A stretch of 54,394 bases of DNA, from assembly GCA_900552675.1 (NCBI GenBank), contig USAI01000004.1:1-54394 (forward strand), written 5' to 3'. Source of the stretch: an uncultured Prevotella sp. Lineage in GTDB: Bacteria; Bacteroidota; Bacteroidia; Bacteroidales; Bacteroidaceae. The notes beneath the pieces were generated by a model. That model did not search any database and had not been told where the DNA came from. It saw nothing but the letters and a program-made list of their open reading frames with translations. The position numbers and the translations under genes were made by a program. Below, one piece after another: positions 33,433 to 40,945 of the stretch (within the stretch, counting starts at the first letter, position 1; each line of letters starts with the position of its first letter).

Positions 33433-33714
33433 TTAGCGATGCGAGCCCCAAAGCCTACCACCACTAAACTTACGGTACAGTTTCCATCCCAAAATAACGC
33501 CATCAAGCACGCCCGACCCTACATTCACCATGCTTAACACACGCTGCATAGGTGTCTTCGGACGGCGAGGCTCTTCTTTACAGAAAAGGCCTTTCCATAA
33601 CGAAGCGATGCGCTCTTCATCCTTATGCAGATCGAGCTTAAGTTGGTCGCGATATGCTTCAATCTCGTCAAGCGAGTTGAATTGCATTGTTTTCTTTGAG
33701 CTATCTGTTTCCAT
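33433..33714 (-). CDS. Small conserved-looking protein, third gene of an envelope operon
   Basis: A 93-residue protein with a charged N-terminal half (SLDEIEAYRDQLKLDLHKDEERIASLW) likely to form a helix, and a C-terminal part with a moderately hydrophobic segment (VLSMVNVGSGVLDGVILGW) that may be membrane-associated. It starts 4 bases after the holin-like gene, so the two are translationally close. No named family recognised; the context (YtxH, holin-like) suggests an envelope-associated role. Confidence 0.7.
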   Translation of the reverse strand: METDSSKKTMQFNSLDEIEAYRDQLKLDLHKDEERIASLWKGLFCKEEPRRPKTPMQRVLSMVNVGSGVLDGVILGWKLYRKFSGGRLWGSHR

Positions 33715-33718
33715 AATA

Positions 33719-34069
33719 TTAATCGTGTATCAGTATGTCGGCAAAAAAGCGCACCAACGGACGCTCAATCCACTTCTTTCTAAAGCAGATGCAAAGAAAG
33801 AAAAACAATATATACACGCCCGCCACAACACAAAATGCCAAACTGTTACCTATCAACGTGCCTAAAGCAAAGGCCGCACCAAACGACAGGTAAATAAGCG
33901 CCAGCATGAGCAACACCGAAAGCACAAAAACCATTGTGGCCATCGTGAGAAGGCGCACAAGCTTGGTCATTATATCCAGCTTCGCACACTTAGATTGAAG
34001 ACTGAGATAATGACGGATTACCTCCACCAGTTGGCCAATGGTTTCTATGTTCTTATCGCTTGAAAACAT
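33719..34069 (-). CDS. Holin-X-like (phage holin family) membrane protein
   Basis: A 116-residue protein. A cytosolic N-terminal helix (ETIGQLVEVIRHYLSLQSKCAKLDIM) is followed by two transmembrane segments (about residues 40-64 and 72-98), as in PF07332-type holin-like proteins. In bacteria these occur with YtxH proteins in operons that respond to envelope stress; they are not phage holins in the strict sense. No phage genes are nearby. Confidence 0.75.
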   Translation of the reverse strand: MFSSDKNIETIGQLVEVIRHYLSLQSKCAKLDIMTKLVRLLTMATMVFVLSVLLMLALIYLSFGAAFALGTLIGNSLAFCVVAGVYILFFFLCICFRKKWIERPLVRFFADILIHD

Positions 34070-34103
34070 AATGTGCGATGATGTTTCTTATACGCCAGTT
34101 TAG

Positions 34104-34325
34104 TTAGGCGGTAACGTCGTCGGTAGCGGCGTCTTTAATATCGTCAACAAGGTCGTCCATCTCTTTGCGGCTCAACTTCAGGTTGTGCTTCTTGCAAAAA
34201 TCGTCAACGGCATCGCTAATCTTTGAACGTGTTTCGCTACCTTTTTCAGGGGCTACTAACAAACCTAATGCGGCTCCTGCGATGGCTCCACCGAGGAAAG
34301 CGCCAATATAACCTAATGTTTTCAT
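34104..34325 (-). CDS. YtxH-like small membrane-anchored protein
   Basis: A 73-residue protein with an N-terminal Gly-rich membrane segment (GYIGAFLGGAIAGAALGLLVAP) and the EKGSETRSKISD motif of YtxH family proteins, followed by a charged helix. It is the first gene of a three-gene minus-strand operon with the holin-like gene 34 bases downstream. Confidence 0.85.
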   Translation of the reverse strand: MKTLGYIGAFLGGAIAGAALGLLVAPEKGSETRSKISDAVDDFCKKHNLKLSRKEMDDLVDDIKDAATDDVTA

Positions 34326-34382
34326 CTTCTTTTGATTTTTAAGTTGTTATACAATAAATGTCTAAAAGGGTCTCTGTTGATG

Positions 34383-34390
34383 CAAATATA
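34383..34390 (-). promoter_or_regulatory. -7 promoter box of the YtxH operon
   Basis: The minus strand reads TATATTTG, an exact TAnnTTTG match, 57 bases before the ATG at 34325. Confidence 0.5.
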
Positions 34391-34506
34391 GCAAAACTAT
34401 TGATAACTTGTATGGTTTTACTTATAAAAAAAGTATAAATCTATCACCTTTTAGGCATTTAACAAACTTTATGCTCGGTTCTTTCCCTTATTTATTGATT
34501 ATTTTG

Positions 34507-34514
34507 TAATTTCG
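34507..34514 (+). promoter_or_regulatory. Possible -7 box of the SPOR-ruvX operon
   Basis: TAATTTCG differs from TAnnTTTG at one position, 54 bases before the SPOR gene. Confidence 0.4.
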
Positions 34515-34567
34515 CAAAGAATAATTGACAAGAACATTTATAAATCTTCTAATAACTTTACACAATT

Positions 34568-35062
34568 ATGAAAAAAAGTTTGATGCTGTGCGCAGGTCTG
34601 TGCCTCGCAATGGCTATGGCCAGCTGTAGCGGTTCGAAAGAAAGTGCATACAAAAAAGCTTATGAAAAAGCAAAGGCTCAGGAAGCTCAGCAGACTGAGG
34701 TTGCAGCTCCGCAAGAAGAAGCTCCCGTGGTAACACCGCTCGTTGAGAAACCCGCTACCCAAACTACTGTTATTGATAACACCGACAACGCCACCGTGCG
34801 CACTGAAGCTGTGACACTGGTTGACGGCAACGGTCTGAAAGACTTCTCTGTAGTGGTAGGTTCATTCTCACTCAAGTCAAACGCTCTGGGTCTGCAACAG
34901 CGCTTGAAGAACCAAGGCCACCCTGCTCAGGTAGCTTATAACCCCTCAATCAACTATTACCGTGTTATCGTGTCTACATTCGACAACAAGGCATCAGCAG
35001 TACAATCACGCAACCAGTTCCGTGCTACCTATCCCGATGCATGGCTGTTGCTGAAGAAATAA
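34568..35062 (+). CDS. SPOR-domain lipoprotein
   Basis: A 164-residue lipoprotein: signal MKKSLMLCAGLCLAMAMASC with Cys20 as the lipid site, an Ala/Gln/Glu-rich linker (residues 25-75) and a C-terminal SPOR domain from about 90 (DFSVVVGSFSLKSNALGLQQ, YYRVIVSTFDNKASAV). SPOR domains bind denuded peptidoglycan, often at the division site. It heads a run of five or six genes on the plus strand; ruvX begins 22 bases later. Confidence 0.88.
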   Translation: MKKSLMLCAGLCLAMAMASCSGSKESAYKKAYEKAKAQEAQQTEVAAPQEEAPVVTPLVEKPATQTTVIDNTDNATVRTEAVTLVDGNGLKDFSVVVGSFSLKSNALGLQQRLKNQGHPAQVAYNPSINYYRVIVSTFDNKASAVQSRNQFRATYPDAWLLLKK

Positions 35063-35083
35063 CATAAGAAACTTACTGTATCA

Positions 35084-35506
35084 ATGGCGAGAATTCTCTC
35101 TATTGACTATGGAAAGAAGCGTACAGGTTTAGCTGTAACCGATCCGTTGCAAATTATTCCCAACGGATTGGCTACAGTAGCAACCTCTACGCTCTTTGAT
35201 TATCTGAAAGACTATGTGTCGCGCGAGGCGGTAGAACGCATCATCATAGGCGAACCCAAGCAGATGAACGGCGAAGGAAGCGAAAACCTTACACGTGTGC
35301 AACAATTTGTGGCACGCTGGAAAAAAAACATGCCCAACATCCCCATCGAATACTACGATGAACGGTTCACCTCTGTATTGGCACACCGAGCCATCATTGA
35401 CAGTGGCATAAGCCGCAAGGCACGCCAAAACAAGGCACTGGTTGACGAGATAAGCGCTACCATCATTTTACAAAGCTATTTGCAGATGCGTAGCAACCGA
35501 TTTTAG
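35084..35506 (+). CDS. ruvX: Putative Holliday junction resolvase / pre-16S rRNA nuclease YqgF
   Basis: A 140-residue protein of the RNase H-like YqgF family: LSIDYGKKRTGLAVTDPLQ at the N-terminus contains the first catalytic Asp, then IIGEPKQMNGEGSE, and YDERFTSVLAHRAI plus VDEISATIILQSYL near the end. It is linked to pre-16S rRNA 5' processing in E. coli and may act on branched DNA. It lies 18 bases before def. Confidence 0.94.
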   Translation: MARILSIDYGKKRTGLAVTDPLQIIPNGLATVATSTLFDYLKDYVSREAVERIIIGEPKQMNGEGSENLTRVQQFVARWKKNMPNIPIEYYDERFTSVLAHRAIIDSGISRKARQNKALVDEISATIILQSYLQMRSNRF

Positions 35507-35524
35507 TTTTTAATAAACAAATAG

Positions 35525-36088
35525 ATGATTTTACCTATCTACATATACGGACAACCCGTATTGCGAAAACAAGCTGAAGACATAGACAAAGACTATGAAG
35601 GGCTATCAGCTCTTATTGAAAACATGTTTGAAACAATGGCCGAAAGCGATGGCATCGGATTGGCAGCACCGCAAATAGGCAAAGCCATTCGATTGGTAGT
35701 AATCGACCTTGACGTGCTGGGCGAAGACTTGCCCGAATATAAAGGTTTCAAACAGGTGTATATCAACCCCTACATCATCGAATATGATGACAACTCGAAG
35801 AAGGAAAGCTCGGAAGAAGGTTGCCTCTCGTTGCCAGGTATTCATGAAAGCGTAACACGCCCCACACGCATACACGTACAATATAAGGATGCCGACTTCA
35901 ACGATCACGACGAATGGGTAGAGGGATATTTGGCTCGCGTTATGCAACACGAGTTTGATCACCTCGATGGCACCATGTTTATCGACCGCCTCTCACCACT
36001 TCGCAAACAGCTTATCCGCAACAAGTTAAAGGCTCTGCTCAACGGCAACTTCCGTTGTTCATACCGCAACAAACCTGTTAGAAAATGA
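35525..36088 (+). CDS. def: Peptide deformylase
   Basis: A 187-residue metalloenzyme that removes the formyl group from nascent proteins. All three motifs are intact: GIGLAAPQIG (motif 1), EEGCLSLPG (motif 2, metal-binding Cys) and QHEFDHLDG (motif 3, HExxH-type metal ligands and catalytic Glu). Its stop overlaps the start of the TPR gene by 4 bases (ATGA), indicating translational coupling. Confidence 0.96.
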   Translation: MILPIYIYGQPVLRKQAEDIDKDYEGLSALIENMFETMAESDGIGLAAPQIGKAIRLVVIDLDVLGEDLPEYKGFKQVYINPYIIEYDDNSKKESSEEGCLSLPGIHESVTRPTRIHVQYKDADFNDHDEWVEGYLARVMQHEFDHLDGTMFIDRLSPLRKQLIRNKLKALLNGNFRCSYRNKPVRK

Positions 36089-38058
36089 AACGATACATAG
36101 TCTTCATAATATTTTTTATCGGCACCCTACACACATTAGCACAGTTTAACACCAACCGCTTGATGGCAACGGGCCGTAACGCATTGTATTATGAAGACTA
36201 TGTGCTTTCTATACAATATTTTAACCAAGCCATCAATGCCAAGCCTTACCTATACGAGCCTTGGTATCTGAGAGGTATTGCAAAATTTTATCTTGACGAC
36301 TATACTGGAGCCGTACAAGATGTTGACAAGGCCATCAACCTTAACCCCTACATCGCTGGCATGTATGAGTTAAGAGGATTGAGCCATATCCGTCTGAAAA
36401 ATTTTAAAGAAGCCATCACCGACTATGACAAGACGCTGACGATTGACGCACAAAACCAAAGTGCGTGGTACAACCGTAGCCTGTGCAAAATAGAGCTAAA
36501 AGACTATGATGCAGCACAAGCCGACCTTGACAAGATGGTGAAGAAATGGAAAAAATATGCCAGCGCCTACTCGTTAAAGGCTGAGGTATTTCTGATGCAG
36601 AAAGATACTGTAGAGGCTGCTAAATGGCTTGACAAGAGCCTTGACATTGACCCCTACGACGGAAATGCATGGAGCACACGCGCAATGGTGGCTATGGCTC
36701 GACGCGAATGGAAAGATGCCGACACATTTCTCAGCAAAGCCATTCACCTGAAGCCTAAAACTGTGAGCAACTATATCAACCGTAGCCTTGCACGTTATAA
36801 CACGAACAACCTACGCGGTGCGCTCGACGACTACGACACAGCCCTCGACCTCGACCCCAACAACTTTCTGGCACACTATAACCGTGGCCTACTGCGTATG
36901 CAACTGGGCGACGACAACCGTGCTATCACCGACTTCAACTTTGTTATCAAGATGGAGCCGAACAACTATATCGCCATCTTTAACCGCGCCATCTTACACG
37001 ACAAGACAGGCAACCTACACGCCGCCATACGCGATTATAGCACCGTGATAGCGCAGTTTCCTAACTTTTGGACAGGCCTATCAAGACGTGCTAATTGCTA
37101 TCGCCGTATGGGCCTAACGGCCAAGGCTGAATTGGATGAATTTAAAATAATGAAGGCTCAGATGAATAAACACTTGGGCATTCAGCCACGGTGGAACAAG
37201 AATAAGACAAAGCAAATGCGACGTCGAAGCGAAATTGATCCAGAGAAATATAACCAAATCGTGGTGGCCGACGAAAACACGCAAGAACATGAATATAAGA
37301 GCAGCTATCGTGGCAAGGTGCAAAACAGGGCCGTGGGATTACACTTCCGCCCCATGTATGGGCTGTCGCTTTTTAAGTATGACAATGGTGTGCGCAGCTA
37401 CCAAGCATTTGCTAACGAGGTTGAACAATATAACGCACAACATAAGAAAGAGGCACGCCTGTATGTAAACTGCATGATAAAGAAGTTGGATGAACATACA
37501 TCACAACAACTGCTGACACGTGCCGACTCGCTGTCGGCTGCCATCGATATAAGCCGTAGCATGACATCGGTAAGCTCTACCCTGTTACAACGTGCCGTTA
37601 CCTACACGGTATTGCAAAACTTTGATGCCGCCATCTCTGACCTTGAGATATTCATCTCAACCGATAGCACATCGGCACTGGGCTACTGGCAGCGTGGCAT
37701 CTGCCAAGCCATGGCCAACGACTATAACCGGGCACAGGGCACCAACGTGCAAATAGCGGTGGCAAAAGCAAAGGCTGATATTGAAAAAGCGCTGATGCTA
37801 AGCAATCAAAATGCTTATCTTCATTATGATATGGGCAATATCTTAGCCGCTAATAAAGAATATGACGAAGCTATCAAGCAATACAATTCAGCTATTAACA
37901 TCAACCCCTACTTAGCTGAAGCCTACTATAATCGTGGCTTGGCATACATACTAAATGGAAAGAAAGCAGAAGGAGTAGAAAGCCTCAGCAAAGCTGGCGA
38001 ACTTGGTTTGTATGATGCTTATAGCGTTATCAAACAAAACAGTAAAGGAGCTAAATAA
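36085..38058 (+). CDS. Large TPR-repeat protein, exported
   Basis: A 657-residue protein with an N-terminal signal-like segment (MKRYIVFIIFFIGTLHTLAQF) and tandem tetratricopeptide repeats through about residue 350 (units such as YEPWYLRGIAKFYLDDYTGA, ALDLDPNNFLAHYNRGLLRM). A middle charged region (about 365-470) lacks them, and repeats resume at about 520-650. TPRs make protein-protein contacts; the partner is unknown. It probably sits in the periplasm. It overlaps def by 4 bases. Confidence 0.85.
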   Translation: MKRYIVFIIFFIGTLHTLAQFNTNRLMATGRNALYYEDYVLSIQYFNQAINAKPYLYEPWYLRGIAKFYLDDYTGAVQDVDKAINLNPYIAGMYELRGLSHIRLKNFKEAITDYDKTLTIDAQNQSAWYNRSLCKIELKDYDAAQADLDKMVKKWKKYASAYSLKAEVFLMQKDTVEAAKWLDKSLDIDPYDGNAWSTRAMVAMARREWKDADTFLSKAIHLKPKTVSNYINRSLARYNTNNLRGALDDYDTALDLDPNNFLAHYNRGLLRMQLGDDNRAITDFNFVIKMEPNNYIAIFNRAILHDKTGNLHAAIRDYSTVIAQFPNFWTGLSRRANCYRRMGLTAKAELDEFKIMKAQMNKHLGIQPRWNKNKTKQMRRRSEIDPEKYNQIVVADENTQEHEYKSSYRGKVQNRAVGLHFRPMYGLSLFKYDNGVRSYQAFANEVEQYNAQHKKEARLYVNCMIKKLDEHTSQQLLTRADSLSAAIDISRSMTSVSSTLLQRAVTYTVLQNFDAAISDLEIFISTDSTSALGYWQRGICQAMANDYNRAQGTNVQIAVAKAKADIEKALMLSNQNAYLHYDMGNILAANKEYDEAIKQYNSAININPYLAEAYYNRGLAYILNGKKAEGVESLSKAGELGLYDAYSVIKQNSKGAK

Positions 38059-38078
38059 CAACGAACACAAGGAGAACA

Positions 38079-39239
38079 ATGACACAAATAAGAAAACATA
38101 TTTTATATAACATTTATGTGATGCTGGCTTTTCTCGGACCAGTGTTGTTTATATGTGCTTGCACTAATAAACCCAAACAGAACCAAGAGAAAGAAAACAC
38201 TGAGGCTGACACGGTAAACATGAAGTATGCACGTCTGCTCAGCATCGTTCATCATACGCATTACACAGAGGTGCACATTGCTAACCCATGGAAACAGGGC
38301 CAACTGTTGCATAAATATTATCTTGTTTCACGCACCGACTCTGCAAACGTAAGCCTCTCTCCCACTGATGGCAACGTAATATACACACCTGTAAAGCGCT
38401 CGGTAGTAGCTTTATCATCTATATGCCAGTTGGCTGTATGGTTACAAGCAGAACAACAAATTAAGGGGGCTTGCGACTGCCAATACATTAATATTCCTGC
38501 AATAAAACAACTGCTGAACAGCAACGTTATTGCCAACTGTGGCAATTCGATGCAACCCAGCATCGAAAGCATTGTAAACCTCAAGGCCGACGCATTGTTT
38601 ATATCGCCGTTTGAGGGGGCTGACTATTCGCGTATCGCCCAAACTGGTATCCCTATCATCGAGTGTGCCGAATATATGGAAAACACGGCACTGGGTCGTG
38701 CTGAATGGATAAAACTATATGCTTTGCTGTTTGGAAAAGAAAAGGCGGGAAACGCATTGTTTGAAACTGTAGAAAGCAATTATAAACAGATAAAGAACGA
38801 GGCCCACAAAACAACAACACGGCCAGGCGTACTGACCGAAAAGGTTACATCGGGCACATGGTATTGTCCTGGCGGACAAAGCACGATGGCCTCAATGATT
38901 GCCGATGCTAATGGCCACTATCTCTTTGCCGACGATAGCCACAGTGGCTCGTTACCATTAGCTCCTGAAACGGTAGTATCGAAAGGGCAACAAGCTGACG
39001 TGTGGTTCTTTATCACAATGGGCACCACACCACAAACAAAGTCTCAACTGCTGGCCGAATATCACGGCTACGCAGCCATTAAAGCGCTAAACGATGGAAA
39101 CGTCTACCAATGTCCTAACGCATCAAGCCCCTACTTCGATGAACTTTCATTCCGCCCCGACTATCTTCTTCAAGATCTAACATGGATGTTTCACCCTGAA
39201 TTAAGAAAAGGAAGCACACTGCGTTACTTCAAACAATAA
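38079..39239 (+). CDS. Periplasmic binding lipoprotein of the iron/cobalamin type, orphan
   Basis: A 386-residue protein; lipobox VLFICAC near Cys28. The body shows the class III binding-protein pattern: RSVVALSSICQLAVWL, NIPAIKQLLN, NCGNSMQPSIESIVNLKADA, GIPIIECAEYMENTALGRAEWIKLYALLFG, and NGHYLFADD. Such proteins deliver siderophore, haem or corrinoid to an ABC permease. No permease or ATPase gene is adjacent: the TPR gene lies upstream and a convergent gene downstream. It has an AAGGAG Shine-Dalgarno-like site. Confidence 0.85.
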   Translation: MTQIRKHILYNIYVMLAFLGPVLFICACTNKPKQNQEKENTEADTVNMKYARLLSIVHHTHYTEVHIANPWKQGQLLHKYYLVSRTDSANVSLSPTDGNVIYTPVKRSVVALSSICQLAVWLQAEQQIKGACDCQYINIPAIKQLLNSNVIANCGNSMQPSIESIVNLKADALFISPFEGADYSRIAQTGIPIIECAEYMENTALGRAEWIKLYALLFGKEKAGNALFETVESNYKQIKNEAHKTTTRPGVLTEKVTSGTWYCPGGQSTMASMIADANGHYLFADDSHSGSLPLAPETVVSKGQQADVWFFITMGTTPQTKSQLLAEYHGYAAIKALNDGNVYQCPNASSPYFDELSFRPDYLLQDLTWMFHPELRKGSTLRYFKQ

Positions 39240-39403
39240 TAATCTTTGCACTACCTTAAATAAAAAAGCCCTTACACTACTATAAATAAAGGAACAAAAC
39301 GAAATAAAAGAACTGGAACAAGATAATGAACCAACGAAATAAAGAAACGACTAAATAAATAATTATTGCAGTCCGGTAAAACTCCAAAGAGCATAAATAT
39401 CCT

Positions 39404-39438
39404 CCCCGAAGCCTTGTAAAATTGGACTTCGGGGTTTA
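39404..39438 (+). terminator. Terminator-like hairpin after the binding-lipoprotein gene
   Basis: CCCCGAAG (39404-39411) pairs with CTTCGGGG (39427-39434), followed by TTTATT. It lies 165 bases after the gene. Confidence 0.6.
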
Positions 39439-39486
39439 TTCTTTCAAAAGTAAGCTCCCTAATCGAAGATAGCAAACATATCGTCT

Positions 39487-39574
39487 CAGTACTTGATGGA
39501 GATTACTCCAGTACTTGGCCGAGATTACTCCAGTACTTGATGGAGATTACTGCAGTACTTGGGCCAAGTACTGG
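39487..39574. repeat. 22-bp tandem repeat, four units
   Basis: The unit is CAGTACTTG(ATGG/GCCG)AGATTACTC. The last unit turns into CAGTACTTGGGCCAAGTACTG (39553-39573), an almost perfect palindrome. Confidence 0.9.
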
Positions 39575-39641
39575 CGCACATATTTTGAGGAATGAACCAT
39601 ATTTATGCTCTTGGGAGTTATAGCAGACAGCAATAGAATAG

Positions 39642-39681
39642 AAAAAGTCCGCTTTGGCATTGCTGTCGAAGCGGACTTTTT
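39642..39681. terminator. Bidirectional terminator
   Basis: AAAAAGTCCGCTT (39642-39654) pairs with AAGCGGACTTTTT (39669-39681). It has the same core as the terminator at 20141. Confidence 0.85.
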
Positions 39682-39710
39682 GCTATTTTATATTCTTAAA
39701 GAAGTTGTTG

Positions 39711-39779
39711 TTTCTCAATGAACGATTTATTCGTTTCTCAATGAACGATTTATTCGTTTCATAATGAACAACTTAAACG
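39711..39779. repeat. 23-bp tandem repeat, three units
   Basis: The unit is TTTCTCAATGAACGATTTATTCG. The first two units are identical; the third has diverged (TTTCATAATGAACAACTTAAACG). AACGA and TCGTT make an internal dyad. Confidence 0.9.
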
Positions 39780-39807
39780 TTCAATAAAGGAATAACAATC
39801 AATGTTA

Positions 39808-40719
39808 TTAGAACAGCTTCTCAGGATAAACACCATCGTTGATGAGCTGCTGTATCTTAGCTACAACACTGGGACGGTCGGCAGCGTATGTTACGCCGAA
39901 CCACTTACTGGTTGTATCAAGCACCTGTACGGTAGCAGTCTTATCATTGATCAGTTTGTTTACCATCAAGGGGATGAAGAACTCTGCCTTCAGATTTTCC
40001 ATATTCTTCGGATCAGAAAGGAACTCTTTGAAGTACTCCTCGCTATACTCAAAATAGTCGGGAGTGAAGCCCCACATATTCATTGACACAGGGGTGTTGT
40101 CTTCAACAGCTACCCATGCACCATTCTCGTCTTTATAGCTTACCTTGCCATCAACACGCATAATTTCGGTGCGCTCAACAACAGTAGTCAGGTTTTCAGC
40201 AGCGTCTTTCGAGCAGATGCCACGAGCCACAGTACCATTATCGCTCAGCGTATTGCCTACACGGAAACCTACCATAGCATACTTGTTCTTGGCTCCCTCG
40301 GGCAGTTCTGACAAGTACTTACCAATCACCATAAAAGCATCACGGTTGTAGAAGTCGTCACAGTTGATAACGCAGAAGGGCTCTTTTACCACATCCTTGG
40401 CCATCAGCACAGCGTGGTTTGTTCCCCATGGTTTCTGACGTCCTTCGGGAACGGTAAAGCCTTCGGGCAGATCATCAAGTGCCTGAAAGCACAGTTCTGC
40501 AGGAATATGTCCTTCATATTTAGACAATACCTTGTCGCGGAAATCCTGTTCAAAATCTTTACGGATGATAAAAACAATCTTACCAAAACCGGCTTTGATA
40601 GCATCATAGATAGAATAATCCATGATTGTTTCGCCGTTAGGACCTAAACCGTCCAACTGCTTCAATCCTCCGTAACGGCTGCCCATGCCGGCAGCAAGCA
40701 ATACTAATGTTGGTTTCAT
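39808..40719 (-). CDS. Sugar nucleotidyltransferase-like protein (NTP_transferase family)
   Basis: A 303-residue protein. The N-terminus TLVLLAAGMGSRYGGLKQLD is the pyrophosphorylase signature (GxGxR and Lys); FCVINCDDFYNRDAFMVI contains the metal-binding Asp. VSMNMWGFTPDYFE and FIPLMVNKLINDKTATVQVL complete the fold. It would activate a sugar phosphate or a similar compound with NTP. Length and motifs resemble a Bacteroidales-conserved group whose substrate I cannot name. No other sugar-nucleotide genes are adjacent. Confidence 0.85.
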   Translation of the reverse strand: MKPTLVLLAAGMGSRYGGLKQLDGLGPNGETIMDYSIYDAIKAGFGKIVFIIRKDFEQDFRDKVLSKYEGHIPAELCFQALDDLPEGFTVPEGRQKPWGTNHAVLMAKDVVKEPFCVINCDDFYNRDAFMVIGKYLSELPEGAKNKYAMVGFRVGNTLSDNGTVARGICSKDAAENLTTVVERTEIMRVDGKVSYKDENGAWVAVEDNTPVSMNMWGFTPDYFEYSEEYFKEFLSDPKNMENLKAEFFIPLMVNKLINDKTATVQVLDTTSKWFGVTYAADRPSVVAKIQQLINDGVYPEKLF

Positions 40720-40805
40720 AACAAATGTATATAAATTAAATGTTTAATTATTTAAGCCCGTTTTCTTTGGTTAAGTCATGGTTCTTTTCGATTTGCTCCA
40801 TCTGT

Positions 40806-40813
40806 CAAAAGTA
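40806..40813 (-). promoter_or_regulatory. Candidate -7 box of the nucleotidyltransferase gene
   Basis: The minus strand reads TACTTTTG here; TACATTTG also occurs at 40836-40843 and 40732-40739. The true start site cannot be decided from sequence. Confidence 0.4.
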
Positions 40814-40890
40814 GCGGTTTGCTATTTCGACATTGCAAATGTACAAAAAACCATATTAATACGCAACAATTATGCTGCTTTTATACATTT

Positions 40891-40945
40891 TTAAAAGACA
40901 TCAGAAGGTTTAAAAGACATCAGAAGGCTTGAAGACATCAGAAGG
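40891..40945. repeat. 18-19-bp tandem repeat, three units at the tamA stop
   Basis: The unit TTTAAAAGACATCAGAAGG occurs three times with small changes; the last unit overlaps the stop codon of the tamA-like gene. The 218-base gap has no other feature apart from the candidate promoters. Confidence 0.85.

Larger units (their letters stand above)
39381..39618. repeat. Inverted-repeat-bounded segment with a 22-bp tandem array
   Basis: The ends, ACTCCAAAGAGCATAAATAT at 39381-39400 and its reverse complement at 39599-39618, match over 20 bp with one mismatch. Inside are the hairpin at 39404 and the array at 39487. The rest of 39240-39807 contains the terminator at 39642 and the array at 39711, and otherwise nothing recognisable. 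Confidence 0.7.

Noticed and set aside
33719..34069. Prophage remnant suggested by the holin-like gene
   Set aside because: No other phage gene nearby; this holin-like family commonly occurs with YtxH in ordinary bacterial operons.
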